Part shown: piece by piece, positions 48,201 through 58,654 of the stretch
Layout: each line of letters begins with the position of its first letter
Numbering within the stretch: the first letter of the stretch is position 1
From: Megalobrama amblycephala
Taxonomy: Eukaryota > Chordata > Actinopteri > Cypriniformes > Xenocyprididae
NCBI RefSeq assembly: GCF_018812025.1
Contig: NC_063045.1
Span: 20,121,420-20,185,419 of the forward strand
DNA length: 64,000 bases
Reading direction: 5' to 3'
The notes under the pieces: model-generated
What the model was told of the DNA's origin: nothing
What the model saw: only the letters and a program-made list of their open reading frames with translations
Databases searched by the model: none
Program-made: the position numbers and the translations under genes

Positions 48201-51200
48201 ACAAATGAACAGACTGTGTTAATGAAATTGTTTTTAGTTCATATTATAATGGTATCGCTATATGCTGTTATTGTACCCTTATATAGTATGATAATCTCCT
48301 TTTGATGTACTCCCTTATTAAAATGTACTATATTTACAGGTAATACTGATTAAAGTGGTGTGGTTTAGATATTTTTAGGTACTTCAGTTAGCTTTACCTG
48401 CTAGAAAGTTGCATTTTAGAGGGTTTTACTTCTTTTGAAAATTGCAAAATTTGATTATATTTAATTTTATATATATATATCAACCCGATTCCAAAAAAGT
48501 TTGGAAGTTTGTCGCATCTTCCTCTTTATGATGCGCCAAATGTTTTCTATGGGTGAAAGATCTGGACTGCAGGCTGGCCATTTCAGTTCCCGGATCCTTC
48601 TTCTACGCAGCCATGATGTTGTAATTGATGCAGTATGTGGTCTGGCATTGTCATGTTGGAAAATGCAAGGTCTTCCCTGAAAGAGACAACGTCTGGATTG
48701 GAGCATATGTTGTTCTAGAACTTGGGTATACCTTTCAGCATTGATGGTTCCTTTCCAGATGTGTAAGCTGCCCATGCCACATGCACTCATGCAACCCCAT
48801 ACCATCAGAGATGCAAGCTTCTGAACTGAGCGCTGATAACATCTTGGGTTGTCCTTGTCCTCTTTAGTCCGGATGACATGGTGTCCCAGTTTTCCAAAAA
48901 GAACTTAAAATTTTGATTCGTCTGACCACAGAACAGTTTTCCACTTTGCCACAGTCCATTTTAAATGAGCCTTGGCCCAGAGAAAATGCCTGTGCTTCTG
49001 GATCATGTTTAGATATGGCTTCTTTTTTGACCTATAGAGTTTTAGCTGGCAACGGCGAATGGCACGGTGGATTGTGATCATGGACAATGTTTTGTGGAAG
49101 TATTCCTGAGCCCATGTTGTGATTTCCATTACAGTAGCATCCCTGTATGTGATGCAGTGCCGTCTAAGGGCCCGAAGATCACGGGTATCCAGTATGGTTT
49201 CCCGGCCTTGACCCTTACACACAGAGATTGTTCCAGATTCTCTGAATCTTTGGATGATATTATGCACTGTAGATGATGATAACTTCAAACTCTTTGCAAT
49301 TTTTCTCTGAGAAACTCCTTTCTGATATTGCTCCACTATTTTTCTCCGCAGCATTGGGGGAATTGCTGATCCTCTGCCCCTCTTGACTTCTGAGAGATAC
49401 TGCCACTCTGAGAGGCTCTTTTTATACCCAATCATGTTGCCAATTGACCTAATAAGTTGCAAATTGGTCCTCCAGCTGTTCCTTATATGTACATTTAACT
49501 TTTCTGGCATCTTATTGCTACCTGTCCCAACTTTTTTGGAATGTGTAGCTCTCATGAAATCCAAAATGAGCCAATATTTGGCATGACATTTCAAAATGTC
49601 TCACTTTCAACATTTGATATGTTATCTATATTCTGTTGTGAATACAATATAAGTTTATGAGATTTGTAAATTATTGCATTCCTTTTTTATTCACAATTTG
49701 TACAGTGTCCCAACTTTTTTGGAATCGGGTTTGTATATATATATATACCGTTGTCGGGAATACATACTTTCCACACAAGCGGATCCACATAGTTATATGG
49801 AAAGCTCCGGACACCTATGGGGTGTGCAATGAGATCAACTTTATCTTTTATCTTAACTCTATCTCTCTAAGAGCTGACACTCGTCTATCCTCAATAATCG
49901 AAGCTATCGAGGCGCCGATGTAGGTATTGACCATTTCCCGCTTGTTGCAACCTGCCGACTTCGACTGATGTGCTTGCCAGCCCATGGCCAGCGACCAAAG
50001 CCTTTCGATGTTGTACGACTTCGAGACCTGGTTGTATTGCAGTAGTACAATGATGTGGAATCACGGAATGACCAGAATCACTTTGAACTATTGGCCCCTC
50101 CTCATGACCTGGATTCCTGCTGGGAGAAGTTCCGAGATACCCTGGTAACTGTGGCAGAGGTGGCCATCGGGTGTCGACGGAGTACCTTCAGAGAATGCTG
50201 GATCCAACCTCGATCATGGGTGTTGATTGATGAATGGCATCATGTGAAGCAAGTCCGGGATCAAGCATGTGTAGACACGGAGCACCAAGCTACGGAGACG
50301 AAGCATAGGGACTCGGATCGGGCCAAGCCAAAAATGGGCTAAACCAAAAATGGCAAAATGTTTAGTGGTCTTTTAATGGTCTTAACTTTTTTAATCACAA
50401 ATCATAGGAAGAAGAATCAGTATTGTTCCACTCAATGTTGATGGCATTAAACAGTTCATGAGTAGCTGAAAAAATGTCTTCCAGTTCATTTGAATTTAAT
50501 GTGAGACCAAATATTCACTATAGGGTTCAAATCTGGACTCTGACCAGGCCAAAACATGAGCCTGAAGCCAATTCATGGTTGTCTTTGCAATTTTGGCAGG
50601 AGTATTGCCTTGTTGAAAAATAACATCTGATCATTCCTCTTTAGATAACAGATTTCATTTGTTGGAAGCAAGCCATTCTGCAATATTCTTCTGTACTCCA
50701 AAGCATTAAATGACTGACTTTTCTCAGTGAAGTAGTTCACCAATAGCAGCAGCTAAAAAGTATCCCCACACAATGACATCTCTCCATGCTTTACTGTGGT
50801 AGAGATGCATTTATTATTATATTTCTCAGCAGATTTTTAAAGACACTGCTCTGGAGTATCACCATGCAACTTGTGTTTCATTGTGATTCGTCACTCCATG
50901 TACAACTTCCCATATTCTGCAAAAAACGTCTGGCTTTTTAAGTAGTGCATTTGCTTAAATTTTGTTAATATCATGACCAATAATTTGTGGTTAAGACAAT
51001 TAAAAGCTTAGAATTTAGCCATTTTGGGCTTGGCCCATTTTTTTTCCACCCAGTAAGGTACTCATAGATTGTCTGATGCTTGGTGTACAAGTATAATATT
51101 ATCCTTAATATTTAAAATATGAGAAAAGTGCATGGTGTAGCTGATGGGATTGATTGAATGAATGAATAAACATGAATAAATAGATTAACTAGAATACTGT

Positions 51201-51473
51201 TGTTCGATTATATAAGTATTACTGTAAAAAACTTTAGATTTATCCTCTCAGGTCTGTCAGCATGAAAGGAAGTGAGATGCTGTGGAAAGTACAGACAGTG
51301 TTATGAACCTGTGAAGCGATCAGTTTCCTAGCCTTAGGGGATGCAAAGCAATATTGAATGTTTCTTTGCTTTTCATTTAGCCCCTGCATTGTGTATTACC
51401 TTGGAAAATGATTGAAAACCTTAATAGAGTTTTAGTGCCTTCATGTAGCATGGAGCAGAGAAACAGTTCTGCT

Positions 51474-51543
<70 letters not shown>

Positions 51544-54500
51544 TGTGGCAGACTATAGAATATTCTCTCAGCCAAGACGGAGCTGCTGTATTTGCGTGCC
51601 AAGACTCGCTCTTAAGCAGATGGCCGGTTGACGCAGGGCTCTTCCATTCCAAACTTTTTTTTTTAAATGGGAGATAGCGAAAAAGAACGTTCCAAACATT
51701 CAATGTTTTTTTTATTCTGTGGAACAATAAGGTCATGATTAAAGCAATGTTCTCAATCTAATGGATTTCCATTGTAGAGTGCCCACGTTAACTAATAAGA
51801 TACATATTATATTGTTAATATGTTAATTATGTTTTTGAATGCATTACAGCTAATGCACTACAGGGGCAATTAGTTCATTATTAAATTGTTTTATATTTTA
51901 AAATAATACCAATAATAATTAAATTAATATCAATTCAAATTTTAATTTAATAATTAAAAGGAATTATTAAAATATATAATTAAATACAATTGATTGACAA
52001 CTCTATATTATATACCAAAATGGAGCCAGACCAAATGCAAGTTTGCTAAAACAATGCCTGAATAATCATTTTGCTATTGGTTAACATTATCCAATAGCCT
52101 GCATAGCCTAAAGCCGCCCTTTTACTATCTCCAACAAACGATGGAGCAGAAGTTGTTTATTTTCAATGGAGAGTAGTACGGGAACTGCGTGGAGTTCTGA
52201 GCTTATGCTTATATGGAATTTTTGGATTCATTTTGAGATTTGCATGCGTACATTAATTTTTCTTTCACCATGGTGCCGAAGCAGAGGATAATGACAAATT
52301 TAAAAGGGGGGAAATGCAACAATCGTATATGAAAAGGCTTGAGAGGAAAAGCAAGTTATTGCATTTAGATTAGAGATGACAAAAAATTGCGACCATATTT
52401 GGCTAATACCATCAAGAACCTATTCTGTCGAGAGCTGTTGTTCCAACCGCAAAACTTTAATGTTTGTGAAGGTTCGTTGGAACTATGATTTTCGGGAAAT
52501 GCAGAATTGCTGAACTATGTTGGTGACAACGGAACTTGCGGCCATAGTTGGCTAATACTAACAAGAAACTATCCAGGTTTGATGGATCAATTCATCATTC
52601 ACGATAAAACCTGGAATGTGTTGATTTTGATTTCATGTTAGCCTTTTAAATTGCTTTTTGAGATTATTGATGAAAAATTCATGTCATTCCCAAAGGCTCC
52701 CCCAAACGGAGGCAGTTCCAGCGGCAGCGTGCAGCCAGCGAGAGCATGGACCAAGAGGAGCATGACGCCCATCACATCGACCTCATACAGTACATCGCTC
52801 GCACCAAGGATGTTACCTACTGCCCCACCCGGCCCAGTCCACGCCTTCTGTCCCCCCCTTCCACACCCCCACCCTCCCTCGGCAGGTATCTTTAATTGCC
52901 TCGCCCATGCATTCGCTATAGCAACCATCTGCCTTGCAACTCCTCATACAGCAGACCCCATTCCATGCTGGACTGATCTAAGCGCGCTGATTGCATTGCC
53001 TTATCATGGCATCATCAGCTTACAGTGCAAAAAGCTTTGCTTTAAATATAGAATATGGAAGTTGTTTCCTTGAATGTGGGTAAATTCCACAGATGTATCT
53101 TTTGGTATTTGTAGCTACTGGTTTGCATATGGTTTGCAAAATGTTCCAGGAAGGTCAATACGCATGGTTTTGATCATTAATATATTTGTTTATATTTGCT
53201 TACCTATTACAACTGACTTCCCTGTATCTGTTGCTGGTCTTCTCGAATTAACCATCACAGAGTGAGTCACAACCATCTGTGCGTTAATGGAGGCATCTGT
53301 TTTAACATCTCTGAATCTGGGCCTCAAAGCTTTAATGGAAAGGAAAAATAAAGAAACATAATATATTTAATAAATAAATTTAATATATATAATAAAATTT
53401 TACTTTTATTAAGCAAGGGTGATTAAAGTGATCAAAAGTGGGAGTAAAGACATTTACAATGTTAAGATTTCTATTTCAAATAAATGCTGTTCTTTTGAAC
53501 TTTATGTTCATAAAAGTATTTTGAAAAATACATTTTAAAATATATGTAAATAGAAAACAGTTATTTTAAATTGTAATAATACTTCAGTATAGTACTCTTT
53601 TACTGTATTTTAGGCCAAATGAATGCAGCCTCAGTGATCATAAGAGATTTCCTTAAAAAACTGAAGCATAAGTCTAAACACGACAATGAACTTGACATTG
53701 GCCAGTGACAGCCAATGACATCACTACAGGTGAGACCGTGAGTATAAAAGGGCACCTGTGAAAAACATCATCCACTTCTTGTCTGAAGGAGACATGTGCG
53801 GGAGCATGACAAAGGGACGCAGTGTCTCGTTTCCATTCTTAGGGAACTATGGTTACATGCAGAACCTGAGACGTTCCCTTTTGAATGGGAACTCGCTCTG
53901 TGTCCCCTAGAGGCCGCTATGGGGAATGGAATACCCATGCTGCCATGCTGAAGGGATGAGTGACTAAGTGGCTGACATAAGTCAAAGTCTCAAAGGAGTC
54001 ACCATCCCAAAGTACACACCAGCGGCTGTCATGAATGATTCCCTATGGCCAGAGCCCGAGTAAGCTCAAGAGCTTGGTATTTATAGGAACACCTTCACTA
54101 TAGGGAATTTGGCCTTTCCAAGGAGGCTCAAGATAGTCTAACCACTCTGAACTACTGTTCAGCAAAAACACTTAGGAAAGAAGCCTCAGAAACCGACTCC
54201 CAAGCAAGATGAGGCCTAACCAGCCTTAGGGAAAACAGCTATCAAGGAGGCCCAGAAGAGCCTAGCAACTTCATCTAACTGGACAGGCGAAGCTCTGTGG
54301 AGAGGAGGCCTGAATGACTCCAAAAGGAAAGGAGGCCTAACGACACTCTGCATAGAGGGCAGTAGCCAAGCTCTAGGAATGAAGGCCTTGGCACTGCATC
54401 CTACGCCTGTTCTAACAGTAAGCGGAGCTCAGGGGAGCCTAATGGTGCTCCATTTCCAAGCAGTAACCAAGGAGGCTCACAAAGAACCTAACAACTTGGT

Positions 54501-57500
54501 CCCTAGCTAACTAGGCATCAGCACTACATCCCACACAATCTAGGGGCACTAAGGAGGCTCAAGCAGACAGCCTGCAAATCTGTGCTACTGCATAACCTAG
54601 CTCTGAGAATGGAGGCCTCAGCAAGACAACTTTCTGAGAGGAAATAGGCAAGGACACTCAAAAAAGCCTAAAAACTTGGCAGCACTACCTGGTCGAGCTC
54701 TAGAGGTGGAGGCCTAAAAATAGCGACTCAAAGAGACCAAAAGAGAGGAGGAACAATGCCCAAGACTCAGGACAGCTAACCAAGGAGGCTTGCAGAGAGC
54801 CTAACTACTTGATATAGCTATCCGGGCTTAGGAGCGGAGGCCTCTATAGAGCGACTCTCTATAGTGAGAAGAGGCCTAACAATGTGCCATAATAAAGGCA
54901 GTAACCAAGTAGGCTCAGATAACGAGCCTAACAACTCAGTAAACTGCCAGGCACCAGACAGCATATTCACAACAATCAACCTGTGCCGAACCATCAGTAA
55001 GGCAAATGTTGACATACTGCCATCGCCTCCCTAAAGTTCCCGACCACCGTCTCAACGGATATGCTGAAAAGTTCAGAAGGCAAAACCGGCTCGTTGAGGA
55101 GAAAGTTTTTCTTTTTCTCCCTGATGCCAGCCAGGTTCACAAAGAGATGTCTCTCCGTGGCCACTATGGCCACCATAGATTGATCGATCAGTTTAGACCG
55201 TTTAATCCATGGTGCAGCGCAGCTCATCTACCGCCTCAGGGGGAGCCCCTGACCCTTGTCCAGGTCCTTCAGAAGGCCAGTTTGGTAGGCTTGCAAAACA
55301 GCCATAGTGTGCAAAGCCTTTTTCAAATTCGTCGGCCAGCTCCATCTGCGAGCCCCACGACTTTAGTCTCCTACTCGCCTAGGCTGCAGCAGGTTCTGAA
55401 CCACAAGGCACAGATGATTGTCCCAATTCCCTCGAGAAAAGGGACAAATGAGAGCAAAGTTTCTTCATAGAGAAACTCTCACAATGCACACAATCAGCCC
55501 CCTCAAGGACTGAGCGTGCATGCTCCTCGCCAAAGCACATAACGCACATTTCATATGTGTCATCAGGTGTCAGATAGTGCTGACATTGTTGAACACACTC
55601 TTTAAAGCTCTTGTGCTAGCCATAATAATTGCCTTAGATACACATTCAAACAAACAGACTCCTGAAGACAAGAAGAGGATGATGTTTTGCTGAAGGCATT
55701 CCCCATAGTGTCCTCATTTGAAACGGAACATTAAAAAATTACAGACCTCATACTTTTGAACAGTAGTGTGACCTACACTGATATAAAGTATATTAATATA
55801 CTAGGGATGGTTCACAGTAGTTGACTCCTTGACAAGTTTAGACTAGTCAGTTAGTTAGGTTAAAAAGTTTACCTTAGTTATGATCTATATATATTTTCAG
55901 ATATTTTTAGCAGTGCTTATTTAATTATTGTGGGAGGTTTTGTATTTACTTTTTTGGAGCATTGCCATTTTATATAAATTATAAAATTGTGAAAAATTTA
56001 AAAATATCTTTAAGTTAAAATAAAAGTTAAAATGTCTGAATCTGGGCTCAAAGCTCTAACGGAAAGGAAAAATAAACAAACAATTTATTTGACAGATCCA
56101 CACTGACATAAAACATGATGTTGTGTTACATTGTGGCATTTGCTAAAGAAATACTGACTATATGTAGGAATATGAGCTTGTCTGATTTCATATGTGTGCT
56201 GTTCTTCAGGTTAGAGGTGGAGGTGATGGTGGAGCCCAGCTGCAGCAGAGCGATGGGTCCCGGGGTGATCGGCCTCACCTCCGAGCCCCCAGATGAGAGT
56301 GTTGGAATAGGCTGTCATCAGGAGAGCTTAGAACCTCAGACCTTGTACCGTGATATCTGGACTCTTCGTGCATCCCTCGAGCGGTATGTCTCGTCCGACC
56401 AGAGCAGCAACAATGACAAAGACTCAGTCCGTAGTGACGCAGACAGCGTGTGCTCTCTAGGGAGTAAGACCGAGATGGGAGGGTTGCCTAGGTACCCCTC
56501 ACAGGATATTGGGGATGAGATAGAGGGGGATGTGGACTTGCCTCTAGATGAGGGACTGGAGAAAGGTCGTAAACAGGATAGTGTCGATTCTGAAAGAGGA
56601 AGTGACGGGGAGCCAGGAAACCGCAAGCTCCTCCAGATGGACAGTGGTTATGCCTCAATAGAAGCACCTTCACGTGCTCCTGAGGAGCTACGACTGTTCG
56701 GAAGCAGCAGTAGCAGTAAGGATGGCTCCGCTGTGGAGCGCAGGCACTTCTTCAGTTCCGGACGCAAAGGGACCGTGTGCGAGAGCTTCGACACGGATGT
56801 CTTTGACGAAGAACTCGAAGAGGAACCTGCAGGTGCCACCGGCGGTGTGGACGGAGTTGAAACGGACAAGAGCACCATGCTGTGGTCCCCTTATGGCCAG
56901 ATGTTCACTCAGCGCAATGATCAACCTCATCCCCCCATCCTTTCCCGTCGCGACTACAGCATTGATGAGAAAACCGACGCACTTTTCCATGAGTTCTTGC
57001 GGCACGACCCGCAGTTTGATCAGCAGGAGTCCCCGCTGCGCTCCAAGCATCGTTCCCGCGTGCACCTGCGCAAGCAGTGGCAGCGCTCCAAACAATACAG
57101 CGACCCCGGCCAGCGCTTCCAATCCTCTTTTGACCGGTACCGCACTCCGCTCCGACGTGGCGAAACTGTCAACTATCCTTTAGAGACTAGCTACCACAGC
57201 ACGCTCCCACGAATCATTAGTGCACCTGATGAAGAGAGCAGCGAAGGTGCAACCAGTACTCCTGAGACACCCAAGGCAGATCAGGATACTGCTACTGATG
57301 TGGATCCAGACAACATAAGAATATCTTCCAGCACTGAAAGCAGTGGAACCATCAACGAAAAGGAAGTCCTTGAGGCATCTCAGCCCCTTCCAACAACTGA
57401 CATTACTGGAGAGCAATCGGTGGGCTGGGAGAACTCTAGGCGAGGTTTGCCACCCCCTGAGCCTCCTGATGAATGTACGCCTGAATGTACAAGCTACGGC

Positions 57501-57647
57501 CCACAGACAATCACAGAAGAGCTGAGTGACAAGCTAGCGGCTACCCTCGAAGAGCGGCTGTACTCAGATCTCCGCAGGACCAGGGAACCGCCCGAGTGTA
57601 GTGCAGTGACTTTGACCTACACATCGCCCGATCACAGTCCAGTGTAG
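36880..57647 (+). CDS. cbarp: voltage-dependent calcium channel beta-subunit-associated regulatory protein (9 coding exons)
   Basis: Coding exons are 36880-36924, 40324-40469, 44174-44235, 44449-44611, 45500-45671, 46836-46988, 47932-48163, 52696-52885 and 56210-57647: 2601 nt in one frame, 866 aa (the human protein is about 700). A 27-residue N-terminus with one N-glycosylation sequon (N3) but no signal peptide precedes a single transmembrane helix at about residues 28-52, capped by RRCC and basic residues, so the topology is N-out. The long cytosolic tail has GRRVSFNEAALF (about 116-127), MLQFFTKLRRHASLEG and HHIDLIQYIARTKDVTYCP, then a large acidic, Ser-rich last exon. The family binds CaV beta subunits, uncouples them from alpha1, and lowers channel surface expression and Ca2+-evoked exocytosis. 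Identity rests on recognised tail segments, topology and synteny with atp5f1d. The beta-binding domains were not delimited here. Confidence 0.9.
37656..38734. mobile_element. hAT-type non-autonomous element in cbarp intron 2
   Basis: Ends TAGGGGTGTGACGAGA and the complement of CTCGTGACACCCCTA are flanked by a perfect 8 bp target duplication ACAATTAG (37648-37655 and 38735-38742). Near the left end is a GAGAC tandem run. The interior contains another fish repeat (38069-38262, AACATTAAC / GTTAACAAATG ends). No transposase was found. Confidence 0.88.
38743..39160. mobile_element. second hAT-like relic abutting the first
   Basis: Starts TAATGCACCAAATTCATT and ends near GCCGAAATTTCGGTGGCT, with many ACCGAAATTT/GAAATTTCGG motifs, as in the hAT-like family with GCACCGAA ends. 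No clear target duplication. Confidence 0.5.
40324..40469 (+). CDS. cbarp: cbarp exon 3, transmembrane helix
   Basis: TAG acceptor, GTAAGA donor, phase 2 at the end. It encodes residues 16-64, including about 25 hydrophobic residues (VLLLVLLSIFVGGTLVLLSV and on) followed by CRRCCEGDRR, a stop-transfer signal. Confidence 0.92.
40673..41151. mobile_element. TTAA-flanked inverted-repeat element in cbarp intron 3
   Basis: TTAA precedes AGGATTAGTTCATTAATTAC (40673) and follows ATGGGTGAACCAACACT (ends 41151). The 479 bp fold back on themselves: CTCATGTCGTTCCAAACC on the left is complementary to GGTTTGGAACGACATGAG on the right, and arms extend well inward. Non-coding. Confidence 0.75.
42420..42720. 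repeat. interspersed repeat
   Basis: Shares AGGGACATT, GATTGG and GTGTAGTGCAGGATGACATC with 62590-62660, same orientation. Poly-T follows at 42660. Family unknown. Confidence 0.6.
43960..44016. repeat. (TATAA)n pentanucleotide microsatellite
   Basis: About eleven near-perfect AATAT units in the intron just before cbarp exon 4. Confidence 0.92.
44174..44235 (+). CDS. cbarp: cbarp exon 4
   Basis: CAG acceptor and GTAAGA donor. Its 62 nt encode ASDDTEKSNTTYIEEAQPVH, the juxtamembrane cytosolic segment. Its phases fit both neighbours. Confidence 0.9.
44449..44611 (+). CDS. cbarp: cbarp exon 5 with RVSF motif
   Basis: CAG acceptor; the donor is GTCAGC, weaker than the others but the only one that keeps the frame. 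It encodes about residues 85-138, including TTGRRVSFNEAALFD. RVSF (118-121) fits the PP1-docking RVxF pattern, and RRVS fits a PKA site. Confidence 0.9.
45193..45219. repeat. (CT)n microsatellite
   Basis: Thirteen CT units in the intron between cbarp exons 5 and 6. Confidence 0.9.
45500..45671 (+). CDS. cbarp: cbarp exon 6
   Basis: CAG acceptor, GTGACA donor, ends in phase 0. It encodes YTLTEGDFHHLKNARLTHLH, a Pro-rich turn and LQILTIHECES, about residues 139-196 of the cytosolic tail. Confidence 0.9.
46140..46520. repeat. interspersed repeat, same family as 2850-3249
   Basis: TTTCTATTTCAAATAAATGC, GGATCATGTGACACTGAAGA and ATTTCACAATATTACTG occur in the same order as in the right arm at 2850-3190. 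Confidence 0.75.
46836..46988 (+). CDS. cbarp: cbarp exon 7
   Basis: CAG acceptor and GTGAGT donor, 51 whole codons (residues 197-247), Ser/Thr-rich. Both borders are phase 0, so skipping this exon would keep the frame. Confidence 0.88.
47035..47790. repeat. probable hAT-like non-autonomous element
   Basis: CCGATATTGATTTT and repeated GCCGATATT motifs on the left mirror ATATTGGCC and GGTCGATAAC on the right. Ends are degraded and no target duplication was fixed. Confidence 0.45.
47932..48163 (+). CDS. cbarp: cbarp exon 8
   Basis: CAG acceptor and GTCAGT donor. It encodes about residues 248-324, with MLQFFTKLRRHASLEGASPY and KIKKWKFD, a basic, conserved-looking block. RRHAS is a second candidate basophilic kinase site. 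Confidence 0.9.
48481..49733 (-). mobile_element. Tc1/mariner transposon in cbarp intron 8
   Basis: Inverted ends CAACCCGATTCCAAAAAAGT (left) and its near complement ACTTTTTTGGAATCGGGTTTG (right) sit in TA-rich sequence (TATATAT on both sides), so the element inserted into, or created, a TA run. The 1253 bp hold one transposase gene on the minus strand, antisense to cbarp. The left inverted repeat is shorter than the right because the 3' end of the transposase region is deleted. Confidence 0.92.
48505..49594 (-). pseudogene. Tc1-like transposase with one premature stop and deleted C-terminus
   Basis: Minus strand. The N-terminal part has helix-turn-helix sequence (KGVSQRKIAKSLKLSSSTV, IIQRFRESG), then VLWSDESKF with the first catalytic Asp, a TAA at 48905-48907 where the family usually has Glu (GAA to TAA would be a single change), and the same frame continues to FQHDNARPHT (second Asp) and SPDLSPIENIW (Glu), spaced 34 residues (DD34E). 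The frame then runs from KRKMRQ directly into the terminal repeat, so about 50-60 C-terminal residues are lost. The long frame upstream of MPEKLNVHIRNSW is unlikely to be translated. Confidence 0.9.
49870..50336 (+). pseudogene. LINE fragment, endonuclease C-terminus to linker
   Basis: One frame reads GADVGIDHFPLVATCRLRL, matching the end of the apurinic-type endonuclease of non-LTR retrotransposons (the conserved SDH motif appears as IDH). After a stop and shift, FELLAPPHDLDSCWEKFRDT and RECWIQPRSWVLIDEWHHVK match the segment between endonuclease and reverse transcriptase in RTE-like LINEs. The reverse transcriptase is absent. The subfamily cannot be fixed. Confidence 0.65.
50331..51049 (-). 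mobile_element. decayed Tc1-like element
   Basis: Inverted ends AAAAATGGGCTAAACC on the left and the complement of GGCTTGGCCCATTT on the right enclose about 720 bp. On the minus strand a frame near 50510-50560 reads WPGQSPDLNPIVNIW, the Tc1 motif with the catalytic Glu replaced by Val. The rest of the transposase is deleted or scrambled. Confidence 0.75.
51477..51547. repeat. (GT)n microsatellite
   Basis: About 33 GT units with one interruption near the 3' end. The Cys/Val-rich frame across it is an artefact. Confidence 0.95.
52696..52885 (+). CDS. cbarp: cbarp exon 9
   Basis: AAAG acceptor and GTATCT donor, 190 nt. It encodes SPKRRQFQRQRAASESMDQ, HHIDLIQYIARTKDVTYCP and a Pro-rich stretch (about residues 325-388). 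The 4.5 kb intron before it contains two Tc1 relics and a LINE fragment. Confidence 0.9.
53400..53670. repeat. interspersed repeat, same family as 46140-46520
   Basis: TTTCTATTTCAAATAAATGC, TAAATTGTAATAATACTTCA and AATGCAGCCT occur in family order. The central ATGTGACACTGAAG block is deleted. Confidence 0.65.
53758..55705 (-). mobile_element. DIRS-like retrotransposon relic
   Basis: Inverted ends: ACATCATCCACTTCTTGTCT at about 53766 is matched by the complement of AAGAAGAGGATGATGT near 55670-55690. Adjoining blocks (TTCCCTTTTGAATGG, CTATGGGGAATG) are also shared in rearranged order, as in DIRS-type elements with split terminal repeats. On the minus strand near 55230-55000 a frame reads LFVNLAGIREKKKNFLLNEP and later FREAMAVCQHLPY, which resembles the ORF1 (gag-like) product of fish DIRS elements. 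Reverse transcriptase and recombinase are gone. Confidence 0.55.
54060..54980. repeat. degenerate tandem repeat built on GGAGGCTC and AGCCTAACAACTTG
   Basis: At least eight variants of a unit of roughly 90-120 bp: (A)AGGAGGCTCA, AGAGCCTAACAACTTG, then AGCTCT(AG)GGA and ATGGAGGCCT. Period and copies are uneven. It lies inside the DIRS-like relic and has no reading frame. Confidence 0.75.
56210..57647 (+). CDS. cbarp: cbarp exon 10, last coding exon
   Basis: TTCAG acceptor; the frame runs 478 codons to TAG at 57645. It encodes more than half the protein: an acidic, Ser-rich region (DKDSVRSDADSVCSLGSKTE), a middle block with RRDYSIDEKTDALFHEFLRH and SKHRSRVHLRKQWQRSKQYS, and a Ser/Thr/Pro-rich tail ending TSPDHSPV. 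The ATG that opens the longer reading frame at 56115 is intronic. Confidence 0.93.
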
Positions 57648-58617
57648 CATGTGGCTCCCTTCATCTCCTCGTACAAGAACACTTTGCAGCAACTACAGGT
57701 CCAAGGTTTTGATCGACATTGGCTCCGATCTGGAAAAGGTTTGCTTTGGTAATTTAAATGATGTTGAAATCATTGTCATTATGCCCTAGACAAGTGGTGT
57801 AGAGACATTTCTTCCATGCCCATTCTTAAATAAAAGGCAGTTAAGGCGCATACCTCATGTTGCTCAACGGACCAATTCTTAAACAAATGAAATGTCAAAA
57901 GTCTGTTATTAAAGCTCTTAATTTAGCTACTTGTTGACTTCAAAAGCCAATATTTTCTCTGCACTAGGTAATCCACTGTGAATTTGGGTGCTATTAGATT
58001 AAAGATTGATTATATTTGTAAGTGCATGAATTATATTGCAATGCTGCCTATCTGGATGTCTGTTCATGACCCAAATTAATAATATTATTATTATTTTTAA
58101 TTTGGAAAGTACTAGATAGCCCTCCATTTGGTTACTATGTTTTGCTTTTCATTTCATTTCATGAAATACTTAATAATATTTATTATTAGCATCTGGGTTA
58201 GCTAAAGTAGCAAACCTGCTGTCAGATTTAATCAAATTTCAGAAAAAAACTTATAAATAATAATTAGTATAAACTGTAGAAATTTCCTGGTATAGGTAGA
58301 TGTGTCTAATTATGTCACATAACCTGTATTTCAAAAACAACAGCATTATCAATACTAAATGTCTTGTTTTATTTGAAACACCATGGCGTTGGTCCAATTC
58401 CTAAGTAAACTCTTTCCCAGTGTTTGAAATTTGGGTTAAACAAGATGGGATTAGTTGCACTAAAACACAAGGCGTGTTAGCTTGTTCCCCACCAACACAT
58501 TTGCGATCCATTATTAAGTGTCCTTTTCGTTTAATATCGTTATTTTATCATTGAAGTACTGAATGGCTAAAACTGCCTCTTTGTGAGATACTGTAATTTT
58601 ATGACCAATGACCATTG

Positions 58618-58618
58618 A

Positions 58619-58654
<36 letters not shown>
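58618..58654. repeat. (ATT)n microsatellite
   Basis: Twelve ATT units in the probable cbarp 3' UTR region. Confidence 0.93.

Noticed and set aside
51377..51736. Frames with long Thr-His or Cys-Val runs
   Set aside because: They are translations of the (GT)n microsatellite.
55006..55470. Plus-strand frame of 154 codons
   Set aside because: It is antisense to the DIRS-like gag remnant, which reads on the minus strand with family-like sequence.
56648..57416. Long frames on both strands inside the last cbarp exon
   Set aside because: They are shadow frames of the cbarp coding sequence, which joins correctly to exon 9.
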